From contig CANTUR010000611.1 in the NCBI GenBank assembly GCA_947683625.1, positions 372,001 through 436,000 of the forward strand: 64,000 nucleotides of DNA. The letters are read 5' to 3'. The notes under the pieces were generated by a model. The model made no database searches and was not told where the DNA came from. It saw only the letters and a list, made by a program, of their open reading frames with translations. The position numbers and the translations under genes are program-made. This document shows, one piece after another, positions 23,335-36,123 of the stretch; position 1 is the first letter of the stretch; each line of letters begins with the position of its first letter. Source of the stretch: Mallotus nudiflorus (taxonomy: Eukaryota > Streptophyta > Magnoliopsida > Malpighiales > Euphorbiaceae).

Positions 23335-24115
23335 GGGGAAATCTACAATAAAGAAGAGAAAATAAAATAACAAGAATATAATAAAAGAAAATAATGAAGA
23401 GAAAATGAAAATAAGTGATGTGCATGTGAAAATAGGTGATGGGTAATAAAGATTGATGAGTAATTAAAGAAAAAATAAAAGAAGAAAGCAAGAATTAAAG
23501 GAAGAAAATTTTGGGAATTTAAGGATTGAAGGAGAGGATTTAAGAGGAAATGAAGGAGTTGGGAAAAAGAAAAGATGAAGGATTAGAAGAAAAGGAGAAA
23601 GGAAGTTTGTAAAATAAATTAAAGTTGCTATTTTTTTATATGAAAATTGTGTGTGTGTGCATGTGGTTGCAATCATAACTAAGAGTGCTCAATAAGGGGG
23701 CTTATTCTAGCTACAATGGCAGCATGCGCTGCAGTCATAGTCGAGACAGCCTTAAAACTAGGCTACTTCGGCTACTGTTGCAGCATAGGTTATGATGGTA
23801 GCCAAGAGCTACCAGATTTCTGCTGCACATTGGCTGCAGTTGCAGCTTTTGCTGCAACCACAACTCAAACTTTTGCCATGGCCGAGCTCGGAGGCCCACC
23901 ACATATCTCTACAAAAATTCATTTTCAGGTTGAGATTCCAAAAATTTTGGGTCAGATCATAATTCCATTTGCAAACACAAAATTTTATTCATTTAACACT
24001 AACTAAAAAGTATGTAAAATAATAACTAAGGAAAGGAACAAAATATTTTTTTTATATAATGTAAGCCAATAAATAAATGAAGAAAATACGAATGTAAACA
24101 TGCAAATAAAGTGAT

Positions 24116-24155
<40 letters not shown>

Positions 24156-24340
24156 TTAAGAACACATGTTAGCAATTAAAAACAAAAGCTTCTACTCAAA
24201 GAAAAAAACTTAAAGAATAGAAAGCACACAAAATCAAAATAAAAACATAAAGGGAAAGAAGAAAAAATAATAAAAAAATAAAATAAAAAATTATATAATT
24301 AAAGAAAAATAATAAAAAATTTATAGTTCTAAGTTAAGGT
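23335..24340 (-). other. Region between integrase and ORF1 of Athila, with GCTGCA words and microsatellite
   Basis: About 23690-23890 is a GC-rich patch of GCTGCAACC/ATGGCAGC words like those in the LTR. An AT then AC microsatellite lies at about 24117-24154. T-rich minus-strand frames at 23309-23676 reflect purine-rich plus-strand sequence and are not genes. Confidence 0.55.
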
Positions 24341-25500
24341 CGTTAGGTTGACCTTGTTTATTTCAGTGTGATGATTGAATTTCGAGAGACTCCCTCTCTA
24401 TGGGCATTAATCCTCCACAATAGATTTTGCATCTCTAACCATTAACTTTGAATGTCTCTCCTTTATTATTTGCTAACTCTAGAGCTCCATGATTGAACAC
24501 TTAAATCACCTTAAAGGGGCCACTCCATCTAGACGTAAGTTTCCCTGGAAACAAACTTAACCTAGAGTTAAATAATAATACAAAATCACCAACACATAAA
24601 GTTTTCTTTTGAATATGAGCATCATGCCACTTTTTTATGCTCTCCTTGAAATATTGCATTTTCATAAGCTTGAAAGTGCAGTTCTGAAAGTTCATTCAAT
24701 TGCAAAAGCCTCTTTTCACCATTAGCCTTCATATCAAAATTTAAAAACTTGGTAGCCCAATATGCTTGGTGCTTTAACTCCACAAAAAGGTGACCAGCCT
24801 TCCTAAAAACCAAATGGTAAGGTGACATGCCTATAGGTGTCTTGAAAGCAGTTCAGTATGCCCATAATGTATCATCCAATTTCAAGGACTAATCCTTTCT
24901 TGAAGCACCGATTGTTTTCTTAAGAATATTTTTTATTTCTCAGTTCATCAATTCCACTTGGCCACTTGTTTAGGGGTAATATAGGGTTACTACTTTTTGG
25001 TGTGCCCCATATTTCCTTAACAAAGCTTCAAACAATTTATTGTAAAAATATGATCCCCTATCACTGATTATAGTGGAACACTAAATCTATTAAACAACTT
25101 CTTTAAGAAACGAATGACCACCTTAGCATCAATTGTTGGTGAGGGTAATGCTTCCACTCATTTAGAGACATAATCTACACCCACTAAATAAACCTATTCC
25201 CATAAGATGAAGGAAAAGGTCCCATGAAGTCTAATCCCCATACATAAAAAATCTTTACTTCTTAGATTGGAGACAAAGGCATCTTATGTCTCTTAAAGAT
25301 ATTGGCTGTGCATTGGCATCTATCACAATGGTTTACATACTCCTTGGCATCTTTGAACAAGTAAGCCAAAAGAACCCACATTCGAGGACTTTAGATGTTA
25401 TTTTAGTAGTACTATGATGATCTCCATAGCTTGAATCATGACAGTGGGAGAGAATACTATGCATTTTAGCCTCTAAATGTATCTTTTAATCAGTTCATCT
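24341..25500 (-). pseudogene. Athila integrase
   Basis: 24622-24828 reads MSPYHLVFRKAGHLFVELKHQAYWATKFLNFD, then LLQLNELSELHFQAYENA, the classic Athila integrase C-terminal part. It continues in another frame at 24501-24695 (KKWHDAHIQKKTLCVGDFVLLFNSRL.LFPGKL.SRWSGPFKVI). The catalytic core lies at 24850-25400 in broken frames. Confidence 0.85.
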
Positions 25501-26263
25501 CCATAAATTTTGTAAAAATAGGGCTCCTCCCATAAATATTGCTTAACTTGATGCAAAAATCTTTTCTTTTCTTAATATGAGAGATCCTTGGGTAACACTC
25601 CATCTGCCAAATAATTAGCAAAGTCAGCATACCAAAAATTCTTTCTAAAGCTAACAAAAATTCATTGGGAAAGCGATAATCTATTAAGGGTTGGTTGCTA
25701 AGAATATTCTCTTTCTCAAATTTTGAAAATTGGTATGTAACAATGTTCTCTAATCCCTTTTTATCTCAAATTTCCAAGTTAAATTCTTGAATTAGTAACA
25801 CCTATCTAATGAGTCTCAGCTTGGCATCTTTCTTAGCTAAGAGGTACCACAAAGTTGAATGGTCCGTGCATATGATCACCTTAGAGCCAAGTAAGTAAGC
25901 ACGAAACTTGTCCATAACGAAGACTACCATTAACATTTCCTTTTCTTTGGTGGTTTAGTTGAGCTGTGCATCTGCTAATGTCTGACTAGCATAATAGATG
26001 ATATGCAAAATCTTGTTTTTTATCTGACCCAAAACTACTCCAATAGCATGGCCACTTGCATCAAATATGATCTCAAATGGTAAAGACCAATCTAGAGGTG
26101 TAATGATGGGTATTGAAATTAATGATCCCTTTAACCTATTAAAAGCACTTAAACAAGCATTGTTAAATTCAAAAGACAAATCTTTATTCAACAAATTGGT
26201 TAGAGGTTTCATAATAAGTGAGAAATCTTTAATGAAATGCCGGTAAAAATTGGCATGCCCCAA
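25501..26263 (-). pseudogene. Athila RNase H
   Basis: 25955-26263 reads MGHANFYRHFIKDFSLIMKPLTNLL, then LPFEIIFDASGHAIGVVLGQ.KNKILHIIYYASQTL, the RT connection and start of RNase H with its first Asp (FDAS). The rest (25500-25950) is in broken frames. Confidence 0.85.
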
Positions 26264-26990
26264 AAAACCTTAAACTTCCTTAAATATTGTAGGAGGTGGC
26301 AACTTTTTCAATTCCTTTACTAGAGATTTTATGTCCCAAGACTATCCATTTATCCACCATAAAAGTGGCATTTCTCCCAATTGAGCACAAGGTTAGTCTC
26401 TTCACAATGCTTGAGCACCTTATCAGGTTAGCTAGACATAAATCAAAAGAATCACCAAAAACAAAAAAATCATCATGAATACCTCCATAAATATCCTCCA
26501 TAAAATTAGAGAATATTGCCATAATATACCTTTGTAAAGTTGCAGGCACATTACACAATCTAAATGGCATTCACTGTTAAGCAAAGGTGCTATAGGGTCA
26601 TGTAAAAGTTATTTTATCTTGATCCTCAAGAAAAATAAAAATTTGGTTATATCCAAAATATCCATTAAGAAAATAATAAAAAGAATGTCCTGCAATCATT
26701 TTTAACATTTGATCAATAAAGGGTAAGGGCAAGTGGTCTTTTCTAGTGGCATTATTCAATTTTCTATAATTTATACACACTCGCCACCCATCAACAACCT
26801 TTTTTAAGATCAACTCACCCTCTTCATTCTCTATGACTGTCATCCCACTCTTCTTAGGTATACATTGACTTAGACTCACCTACTCACTATTGAAGATAGG
26901 ATAAATGATACTTGCATCTAAAAGCTTCATAAGTTCTTTCTTCACTACTTCCTTCATATTTGGGTTAAGTCTTCTTTGTCTCTCAGCTAT
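26264..26990 (-). pseudogene. Athila reverse transcriptase
   Basis: 26598-26879 reads KSGMTVIENEEGELI...GWRVCINYRKLNNATRKDHLPLPFIDQML.MIAGHSFY.FLNGYFGYNQI. 26280-26570 continues MPFRLCNVPATLQRYIMAIFSNFMEDI and an IHDDFFVFGDSF box where Athila has FMDDFSVFG, so both catalytic Asp are kept. A frameshift or stop separates the two parts. Confidence 0.88.
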
Positions 26991-29900
26991 AGGCCTATGT
27001 CCCTCTTCCATATAAATCCTATGCATGATAATAGAGAGACTAATTCCTTTATGTCAGAAATTTGTGAACTTAAAGCTCGAATTCTACCTTTTGCTACCTT
27101 ATAAACTTTCTTTTCTTGCTCAATGGTTAGTTTATTAGAGATAATAATAGGCAGTGTATTGGACTCTCCCACGAATATATATCTTAAGTGGTTAGGTAAT
27201 GGCTTAAGCTCTAACTTTAGTGACTTTTCAATGGAAGGGGGTATGGGGTTTTCACTTCTCACCAACAATTTAGGTTTAGTGAATTCATGCTCATGCTCTT
27301 CCTTACTCTCATACCCATCACTTGGTATCTCATCTCCCCTACTCACAAATAAAACAAAGTTAACTTCTTGAACACATTCATCAATTTTATAAATTTTCAT
27401 ACATGATTCATCATGTAAAGAATGTTTCATTAATTTAGACATTACAAAATCAACTTTTTCATCTCCTACCCTTAATGTTAACTTGCTTTCATGCACATCA
27501 ATTATAGCCCTACCCATGTTTAAGAAAGGTCTACTAAATATCAGTGGACAAGATCTGTCTGTGTCACGACCCAAAACAGGAGTCATGACCGGCGCTAGGG
27601 AACGGGAATTCTTTCGAATTCGGAACCCGTAGCAAGCCTAAAAAAATAAATAAATCATGCCATAATAACAATAAAAATATAATATGCAGCGGAAATAAAA
27701 ATCATAATATCATTTTATCATTTTTCATATCAACTGGATTTAATTCAAAACTCATCTCATCACATAAATATAATCTTTAATACAAATCCAGTTCAATATA
27801 ATACATCTCTTTTAAAATAAAGTACATGAAATCCAATACTTTAATTCTCAACTACTACAGTGTCTAGATAAACTAAATAAGACTCAAGTAGACAATTTAC
27901 ATAAAGAAGCCGGGGCGGAAGAAATCCGGCGTATCGACCTGCTATTGAGGTCTGAGGAAGTTGACTCTCCTGAAAAATAGTCAACGGAGGGGAGTCAGAC
28001 CTCACTGAGTGAATTACTATAATATATATACATACACACTAAGTGACAATGCATACAGTCAACAATATATATATAATATGTATATATACAGGCAATTTCA
28101 CACAGATGCAATAAAAATCATTTTATATATTTTATCTGAAAAACCTCTTTTATGAAGGATTACATAGAACCCTAGAATATCGCAACCTCAGAAAATAGTG
28201 TTAAACAACACTCTGGCCATACAGGCTCACTTATACCAAATATATCCACTTAATCCATATGGACAGTAGACTGGCCCCGAGACACTAAGTCAACCGAGCT
28301 CCAGCAGTCTAACTGCCAATGTGATTGGCCCCGAGACACTTGGTCAACCGAGCTCCAGCAATCACACCCAAACCACATCTCACACATATCAATAATCATA
28401 ATCAAATCAATATCCACAAATAGTTAGTAATATAGCCTAAAGCTATAGGCGTACCGGTACGTACTCGGTCCTAGTGCTGCCCACTAGGTAGCACGTTCTA
28501 TTGATATCCTTCATCATTAATAATGTAAAACATTCATTCACAAAAATAAATGATGCATGAATGTAAGTGAAACAACAATATAAACCATATATATACCGAA
28601 AATATACCAAACATAAACCAGGTATATTTTGAGTATATATATGTCAAATAAATCCAATCAAATCATGAATTAAACTAAAAATATATTTAAAAACATTTTA
28701 AATATATTTTCTTAACAAAACATGTATATAATTTATTATATATCAAAAATATACTTGAATATAAATCACATTATTTATGCATATTCAGTCAAAATAAAAC
28801 ATGCATTTTCTAAATCATGCATCCTAAGTATATATATATAATATAGTAACTCACCTAATGCGCTCCACGAGACAGGTCCGACGGGCCTGGTCCACTAGCC
28901 CTCGGTCTCGGCGCAACTAATCAAGCAATAAATAACCGACATTAGAATAAACCTAACAGAAATCCTAGAATTCAATCTAGAGTATTAAATACAGAATCGA
29001 AAATTAGGGTTCGATTGGATATCACGTTTTACGAGAATTCTACCGAAAATTCGGCAGAACCTCCCCTGTAAAACGGACATCTCTCTACTCAAAAGAGTAG
29101 AGCCGACCCTGCAAAGAAACACACTTCGAAATACAAGCTCAACACAAACAAAATCCCACGGTCGGACTCCAAACTACAATCCACCGACCGGGGTCCACAA
29201 ACACAGAATGATTCCAGATATAACAAAAATATCTTTAAATCACAGAAATACATTTTATAAATAAAAATTACATAATTGACCTTGAAACACTATAAAAACC
29301 GATTAAAACTCATTTTATTAGAAAAACCGTATATTATATATATAATTGAAAATAATTCCCGAAAAATAGTTTTAATTAGTTAAAAATACTAAATAATTTG
29401 TAGAAATCATTTTTATACCTTAAATAAATATTAAAACCAATTAAATTACATTTTTAGACAATTTAGGGTAAAATTACCAAAATACCCCTATATATATAAA
29501 TATACTTAAATTACTTCAAAAATTCACCAAAAATCATACAATTATCCAAAATTAATTTTCTCAACATATTTATCAATAATATCAATATTTAAACCCAATT
29601 AACCAATTAAATTCAAATAAAAGCACATTTAACCTAATTTTCTCAAATTCACATAAACTCAAATAATTAAAAATAAATACTTAAAAATTCATAAAAATTC
29701 AAAATAAATTCCTATAATTCATTTCAACACCTAATTTAACCATAAACTCCAATTTCATAATTTAAATAATTAATTTCCGAAAATTAGAAAATAATATTAA
29801 AATATTCAAAAATACCCAAAAATCCAAACAATCTCCAAAAATTCTACAAAAATTCATACATGTAGATTAAGCTACTAGGAACAACATTTGTGAAGGAAGT

Positions 29901-31160
29901 TTCCATGAATCATCCAATTCGAAGCTCAAAAAAATCGAAAACCCTAATAGGCCGAAATTTACAAATCGAAAACTAAGCAATTCTAGACCATTTCAGCTCA
30001 AACCAAAGCTAGAATCACACTCACCGGAGCTCAAGGAGAAGAAATAGACTGGCGGTGTCGAAAACGGTGGCCGGAAGAGGGAGAAACGGCGGAGGATCAA
30101 GTTTCGGCCAAAAATGGAAAACTAGCTCGCCGGCGCTGGGGAAGGGAGCTGCTGGCGGCGGGAAACGGTTGGAGGCGACGGTGGCAAGCCGAGAGGCACA
30201 CCGACGATGAAGGAACGGCAGTTGCAGACGGTGGAGGTGGTTGGTGGTCGTCGGGCGCGGGTAGGAGAAGAAGAAGAAGAAGAAGAAAATGTCGGGGGCA
30301 ATTTGGTAATTTTGCAAATTCTTTTGATTTTTGACAAATATATGTATATATATATACTTTATACTATATATTAAAATAATATTAAATTACACACATCAAA
30401 TATACACCACACACATAAAAATATTAATATTTTAATAATTTTTACCAAATAAAATTAATTAAATAACAATTAAAACAATTAAATACTTAATAAAATATTA
30501 GGGAATTAATAAACCCTAATTAAATAAATATACACACACAGGCTTTATTTAATAATTTAAAAATATGTATGAGTTCATGCAAGTCCGTAAATACATTTAA
30601 AATAATTAATAATACATTGTTTACGTGAAAATTTCCCCGAAAATGCAAGTCCCGGGAAAATTTTACGTAAGACACTGTAAATAATATACCGTAATTAAAA
30701 TAGGTTTAAAATACATAACAACTCATAAAAATATCATATAAAATACAGAAATTATTAACTCTGCATATCCCGGTACTGTGTAAAAATATTTTAAAAACAC
30801 GGGATATTACAGTCTGTCTCAAAATCTAAAATAACAAAATTAATAGGAAAAATAAACTTATCTAACTTTACTAGGACATCCTCTATCACTCCATGAGGTT
30901 TCTTTATAGAGTGATCCACAAGTTAAAATGACATATTAGTGGTCTTCATTTCACCCAATCCTAAGCTCCTGAAAATAGAAATAGGTATTAGATTAATACT
31001 TGCCCTTAAATCATACAAGCTTTTAGGAAATTCACTAGTACTAACATTGTATAGAATAGTAAAATCCCTGGATCTTTTAATTTAGGTGGAATATTGCGTG
31101 AAATGATCAAACTACATTTCTCTTTTGAAGGTAATGTTTCATGATCATCCCAACACTACT
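26991..31160 (-). pseudogene. Athila protease region, split by a solo LTR
   Basis: 26987-27561 holds the distal part (CPLIFSRPFLNMGRAIIDV, family 'P.ILGRPFLATGRALIDV') and a linker to RT. The proximal part resumes at 30817 (FIFPINFVILDF). The solo LTR at 27562-30811 lies between them, and the reading frame continues if the LTR and one GTCTG copy are disregarded. Confidence 0.85.
27562..30811 (-). mobile_element. Solo LTR, family B (copy 1)
   Basis: 3250 bases, plus strand TGTCACGACCC...GATATTACA, flanked by GTCTG at 27557-27561 and 30812-30816. No internal domain, so it is a solo LTR from recombination between LTRs. I orient it minus because TGTAATATCCC...GGGTCGTGACA is the common start and end of plant Gypsy Tekay/Del-like LTRs. 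On that strand a TA-rich upstream region (about 30320-30370) precedes a CTTCTT-rich, GC-rich leader (30000-30290) and a splice-donor-like CCGGTGAGT near 30022. Frames in that leader are not genes. Confidence 0.92.
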
Positions 31161-32743
31161 TGTTTGTGATAAGGTCCTTCAAGAACTTGGCATATATAGG
31201 CATATGTGCCATTGCTTTAAAAAAGGGCATATTGATCTACAGTTCTTAAAGATTTCTAAAAATTTGGAAAATTACTCTTTATCTTTCTGCTTCTTCAATC
31301 TTTGGGGGAATGGTAGCTTTGGCATAAAAGAAGAGGATGAAGATTTAGGAACTTATTTTTGATGTATTTTGCTCTCCTCCTTCACCTCATCCTCCACCAT
31401 GTCAAAGTGATCCTCATCCTCCTTCAAAATTTTTGCTTATGTCTTCACCTCATTGCCACTGCCTAAAGTTATAGCCTTTAATTCCTTAGGATTTAACTCT
31501 ATAGTGCTTGGAAGGTTTCCTTGTGCTCTTAATATCATGGCATTAGCAAGCTATCTAAGTTTTACCTCGATATTATGGATCAAAGAGGAATGATTCTTTG
31601 CAGTTTGATCAAACTTGGCCTCCATTTTCTTTTGGTTCTCCTCATGGCTAATCAACTTATTCATGATGGAATCTAAAAATTTATCTAACTTGTTCTTTAC
31701 ATATGCCATCTTATCTTATGGTGGATGTTAGAATCCTAGTGGTGCTTGTTACCTTTGCAAATTATTATTGTTTAGGAAATTTGATGTAACCATATTATTG
31801 CTATTACTCCACAAAAAATTCAAATGATTTCTCCACCCAGATTGTAAGTGTTAAAGTAGGGATTGGTGGCTTGCCTACTTTGAAATTGATTGCCCACAAA
31901 ATTCACTTACTCTCGGTATCCATCTCCCATCATACCTGTGTCACCAAAACCAAATTCATTATTAGAGTAATCCAAGAAATTATAATTTTCACCATTAGGG
32001 GCTGAAGTATTTTTATGAGTGAGGTTGCCAAGTTGCTTTGTCAATGTAGAAATTTAAGCTTAGAGGGTTGTTACTGTTTCAACTTCAATCCTTCCCATTT
32101 TTTTTTGGAGGTATAATTCTACCATAAGACCATAGACAATTGTCAATCGTCATCCTTTCAAAAAGTTCTGCAACATCATCTACTGTTTTCCTCATAGAAA
32201 ATGCACCAGCCTTTTCATTAATTGAATCTCTTTTAGAACTTGTGACTCCATTATAAAATGTCCTTATAAGCACATCTTTTACCAGTCCATGATGTGGACA
32301 GCTCCTTTGTAACTCTATAAACCTTTCCCAAGCTTCACTTAAGGATTCATGCTTAAATTGTTAGAATGAAGTGAGCTTTTCCACCACCTTTGTTGTTTTA
32401 GATGGTGGAAAATATTTAGCTAGGTATCCCTTCACTAAATCATTCCAATTAGTGAAAGAACTGGGTGGTTGATATTTTAACCATGTTTTAGCCTTATCCT
32501 TTAATGTGAATGGAAACAATTTTAGCCTTAGTGCATCACTAGACATGCCATTATACTTGAACGTGTCGTAAATCTTTAGAAAAATAGCAATGTGATCATT
32601 TGGATCCTCATTTAGCATCCCATAAAATTGAGTGGTTGATTGGAGCATTTATAGCAAATTAGGCTTTATCTCAAAACTATTAGCTTTAATGGTTGGTCCA
32701 ACAACACCCTTGTGTCAACAACTTGATTCCCATCATTAGCCAT
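31161..32743 (-). pseudogene. Athila Gag
   Basis: Starts MANDGNQVVDTRV at 32743. 32361-32648 reads FYGMLNEDPNDHIAIFLKIYDTFKYNGMSSDALRLKLFPFTLKDKAKTWLKYQP.SSFTNWNDL...L.KYFPPSKT, the Athila Gag core. 32085-32273 reads LIRTFYNGVTSS...NEKAGAFS.RKT.DDVAELFERM. Later parts (31160-32080) are in broken frames. Gag would form the particle and bind the RNA. Confidence 0.88.
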
Positions 32744-32966
32744 TGTATTGAGCTCCTTTCAAATACATATTCAATTCTCCTTCTTAAACATAGTGAGCTC
32801 TAGTATGTATGTGAGTGGATTTTTCCCTAATTTTTAGTTATTGTGCATACACTGAAGAACTCTGTAAAATAAAAGTCAAAAGAATTAAAAATTGGTGCCT
32901 TAATCCAATAAAAATCAAATATATTATGATGTTAGAATTGAGTTCCTGGAAATGGCACTAAAAAAT
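32744..32966 (-). other. Athila leader with primer-binding site
   Basis: The minus strand at 32943-32960 reads TAGTGCCATTTCCAGGAA, a degenerate form of TGGCGCCGTTGCCGGGGA, the Asp-tRNA-type site known in Athila elements. A short AT spacer separates it from the LTR. Confidence 0.65.
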
Positions 32967-34284
32967 TATTTGTAAAAAATCTACAAGTGCACTGTGTCAG
33001 ACAAGCAATAAAAATTCATTCCTTCGAAAACTAGTTCTAACCACCTATTAATCTATTTTTTTTTTATTGTCCAAGGCTTTTGATAATGAGAAATAAGAAG
33101 AAAATTAAAATATAAAATAAATGAATTTTGTAAATAAAAATAAATTCTTAAGCAAAAGATTAAACAAATGATAAACACAACGGTTAAGAATTGATTTTCT
33201 TTCGCAATCCTTAGTTCTCTTTAATTAATGAATCTCTTATTGCAAGTCTTGAGTCCTTCTAAATTATCTATTAATCTTTCTCAAGTATTAACCAATTTTA
33301 ATTCATAATTCTCAATTAAGAACATTAAGCCCCAATTCCCATTATAAACTTAATTCTTTAAATCAAACCATAAATTTATTTGCCTACTCCAATTGGAATC
33401 TAATTACTTATGACATCTCTACCTCTAAGGAATTTAAACCTATGTTTATGGATCCACTAAGGTTTTGATCTCTCAACCTAAAACCCTGATTTTAATTTAT
33501 GCTAATGGTGATTAAACATCAGCACAAAATAAGTACAATAAACATAACTTGTAATTAACTAATAAACTTCATTAATTAAAGAAAAACTAATTCATGATCA
33601 AGTCATAAATTCCTCACCAAAAGAAACTTAGCCTATCATAATGTAAAAATATCCCACATAATCATAAAAATAATCCATAACAATTACAAGAATAGAAAAG
33701 AGAGAAGAAAATAAAACTAAGAATTCTTATTCTTTAATTCTTCAACTCTTGATATCTCTTGCATTCTTCTCTAATTCTTACGCCTTTCCAGTGTTTTTCT
33801 CCCCTCAAAATCGTCCCTAAATTGGTGTATTTAAAGCCTTTGAAGGGTAAACATGTTGCCCTCAAAACAAGTCAATGCCAAGTCATTAAAATTAATTCAT
33901 TAAAGGGCTGCAACCACAGTAAAGCTGCGATGGCAGCAGCCCTCATGACCCTTTAGAGGTCCTTCTTGGCCATGCTGCAACCACAGCACCATCAACCATA
34001 ATTCTGGCTACTTCTCTCCACTACGACCACAGAATGGGTTGCGATGGCAGCCTTGACTTCAAGCTAATCCCACTTTCAAATGCTGTGATCTTTACTTTCC
34101 TGTGACCAAAGCCGATTCTTTTAACTCAAAATGTAATTTTTCATCCAAATTCTTTCACCAATAGTCTAAACACATAAGATAAAACTAAGACCAAGAAACT
34201 CATAAAATAAAATCACATAAGACATAAAAATTACTAAATAACAAATTAAAATGCTTTAATAATAACACAAATTTCACATAAACA
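32967..34284 (-). repeat. 5' LTR of the Athila element
   Basis: Pairs with 20313-21627. Here the inner terminus reads TATTTG (TG changed to TA). The outer end ...CATAAACA is followed by CTTCT. It has the same GCTGCAACC word patch at about 33905-34060. Confidence 0.92.
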
Positions 34285-34340
34285 CTTCTCCTATGTTTTC
34301 TTCATTATCGATTATGTCACGACCCAAACCTAAGGGCAAC

Positions 34341-36123
34341 TGTAGACACCCAATTTCGGGATGATATGTTATGGATGTAAAAAAGGATTTCAGTGATGAA
34401 AATGTCTTCGAAATTTAATCCTACAAAATTCTAAAGGCTTTTAAAGGAAGGATTTAATGTTTTCAGGGACTAAATTGCAAAGTTTAAATTTTTTTGGGGG
34501 CCTTTTTGTAATTAAATGTTAGACCTCTGGTTTTCCTATAAAAGGAAGGGTAAGAGGAGGAAAAAAAAGGGGACAAAGAAAAAGAAAAAGAAGGGGAAGA
34601 AACAAAAGAGAAGAGGAAAATCGTGATTTTTTACCTAAAAAATTTCCTTCGGATTCAACAATCAGTTCAAGACTCGTAAAGAATTTTTCAGGAGAAAGAT
34701 TCGAAGATTTGTCAAGAAACGATGAACTATCAATCTGAGGAGCACCCTAATCATCCATAAGCATATCATATTCTTCTTCTTCTTTTATTTATTTATTTAT
34801 TTGTTTATTTATTATTCTATTTATTTTATCATAATTTATTCATTAATTATTATTATTTTTATGGCGATTGTGGAGGAAAACACATGGTGATCATATGAGG
34901 AAGATGAATTTTATTGGAAATTCACAGAAGACTATGGATAAAGCCCCATAGAGACTTAGTTTCTAGGGTTTTATTTTTTATTTTTGTTGTCTTTAATTTT
35001 ATTTTATTATTTATTGTTATTTTATTAATTAATGTAATAGCCCCGATAGTGGGAATAATAAAATTATGTGTATGGTTGCATGTTTATTTTAATTAAATTG
35101 GTTAGTAAAATTAGGCTTCAATTTGGGTAATTATTTAAAATCAATGGAGGAAGTAGATTAATTTAGGTTGTATGTTAATAAAAATTAGAGTTTTAGTAAG
35201 GAATAAATTTAATCATTTGTTTGATCTTATTTAATTGTTTCTTTTATGTTTTTATTTATTTTTAGACTTATTTATTATTTTTGTGTGTTTTGGGCCTTAA
35301 GCCCATTTTAGATTTTGATTTATTTATTTAAGTTTAAGTAATTCTTTCAGCTCATATCACTTAATAATTAATTAGGTTTAATAAATTAAAATATATTTTT
35401 AGGTCCATAATTAATTATATTTTAGGTTAGAAATACCTTTAGGCCTATTTAGTTAATTAAACATAGGCCCACCTAATTTAATTTAATTAATTTAGACTTA
35501 GCTCATTTAATTTAAGCATTTTTCATAATTTGTAGATTTAGGATTATTATTTAATTAAAACATGTATAAACAAGTTCATTAATTTAAATATTTCATAATA
35601 TGTAGAATTAGGCCCATTTTTAAAATTAATAGACTTAGGTTCATTTAATTAAAATTAAAAGGAATTAGGCCTTTAGGTTCACTTATAATTTAAAACATGT
35701 AGACTTTAACTCATTTATTTAAAATCCATGTAAATTAGACTCACTTAGGGGTTACGTGATTGAATGCATTATTTATTTGTATATTTCATGACTAGTTTGC
35801 CTTGGAGTTTATTGTTTTGGGTTTATATGAAATTGCATATAAATAGAGGATAAGATAGTAATTCATTAGGTAATTCTAAATGAACACAAGACTGAAAGAA
35901 GTTGGTATTCTGTATCCAGAATCTCCTGGTTGTGGTGCTAGCTTTCTTTTAGGGAATTGAGTACCACTTTTTTCAAATTGTCCCAGTTATTACCCTGGGT
36001 GGCGACTCCTCATCTCCATACCATGTCTTTATGACAGTGGTTAGTGTGTTCTCTAGAGCCCTGAGCTCAAACAGTGTCGCGGTTGTTAAAATCTTGGACG
36101 CGTGCTAAACCCCACCGTCTACA
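34341..36123 (+). mobile_element. Solo LTR, family A, nested in family B LTR
   Basis: TGTAGACACCCAATTTCGGG...CCCCACCGTCTACA, 1783 bases, matching the LTRs of the element at 40837-59994. Flanks are GCAAC and GCACG, an imperfect duplication. TATAAAAG at 34537-34544 followed by a purine-rich leader is the probable promoter. It lacks about 300 bases found upstream of the TATA box in the other family A LTRs. Frames here (34914-35096, 36074-36340) are not genes. Confidence 0.88.

Larger units (their letters stand above)
20313..34284 (-). mobile_element. Complete Athila-type Gypsy element split by a solo LTR
   Basis: LTRs 20313-21627 and 32967-34284 are flanked by CTTCT (20308-20312 and 34285-34289), a perfect target-site duplication. 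Minus-strand order: 5' LTR, Asp-type primer site, Gag, protease, RT, RNase H, integrase, ATHILA-type extra ORF, 3' LTR. Without the solo LTR at 27562-30811 and its duplication it is about 10.7 kb, the usual Athila size. All genes carry stops and shifts. Confidence 0.92.

Noticed and set aside
30021..30337. Minus-strand Pro/Ser/Arg-rich frames resembling a plastid transit peptide
   Set aside because: They lie in the GC-rich leader of the family B solo LTR and are not conserved as frames in the other copies.
34331..34340. Polypurine tract before the family A solo LTR (aagggcaac)
   Set aside because: Similar to GGCAAC ends of real tracts, but the bases before it belong to the family B LTR start, so the resemblance is probably by chance; no internal element sequence is present.
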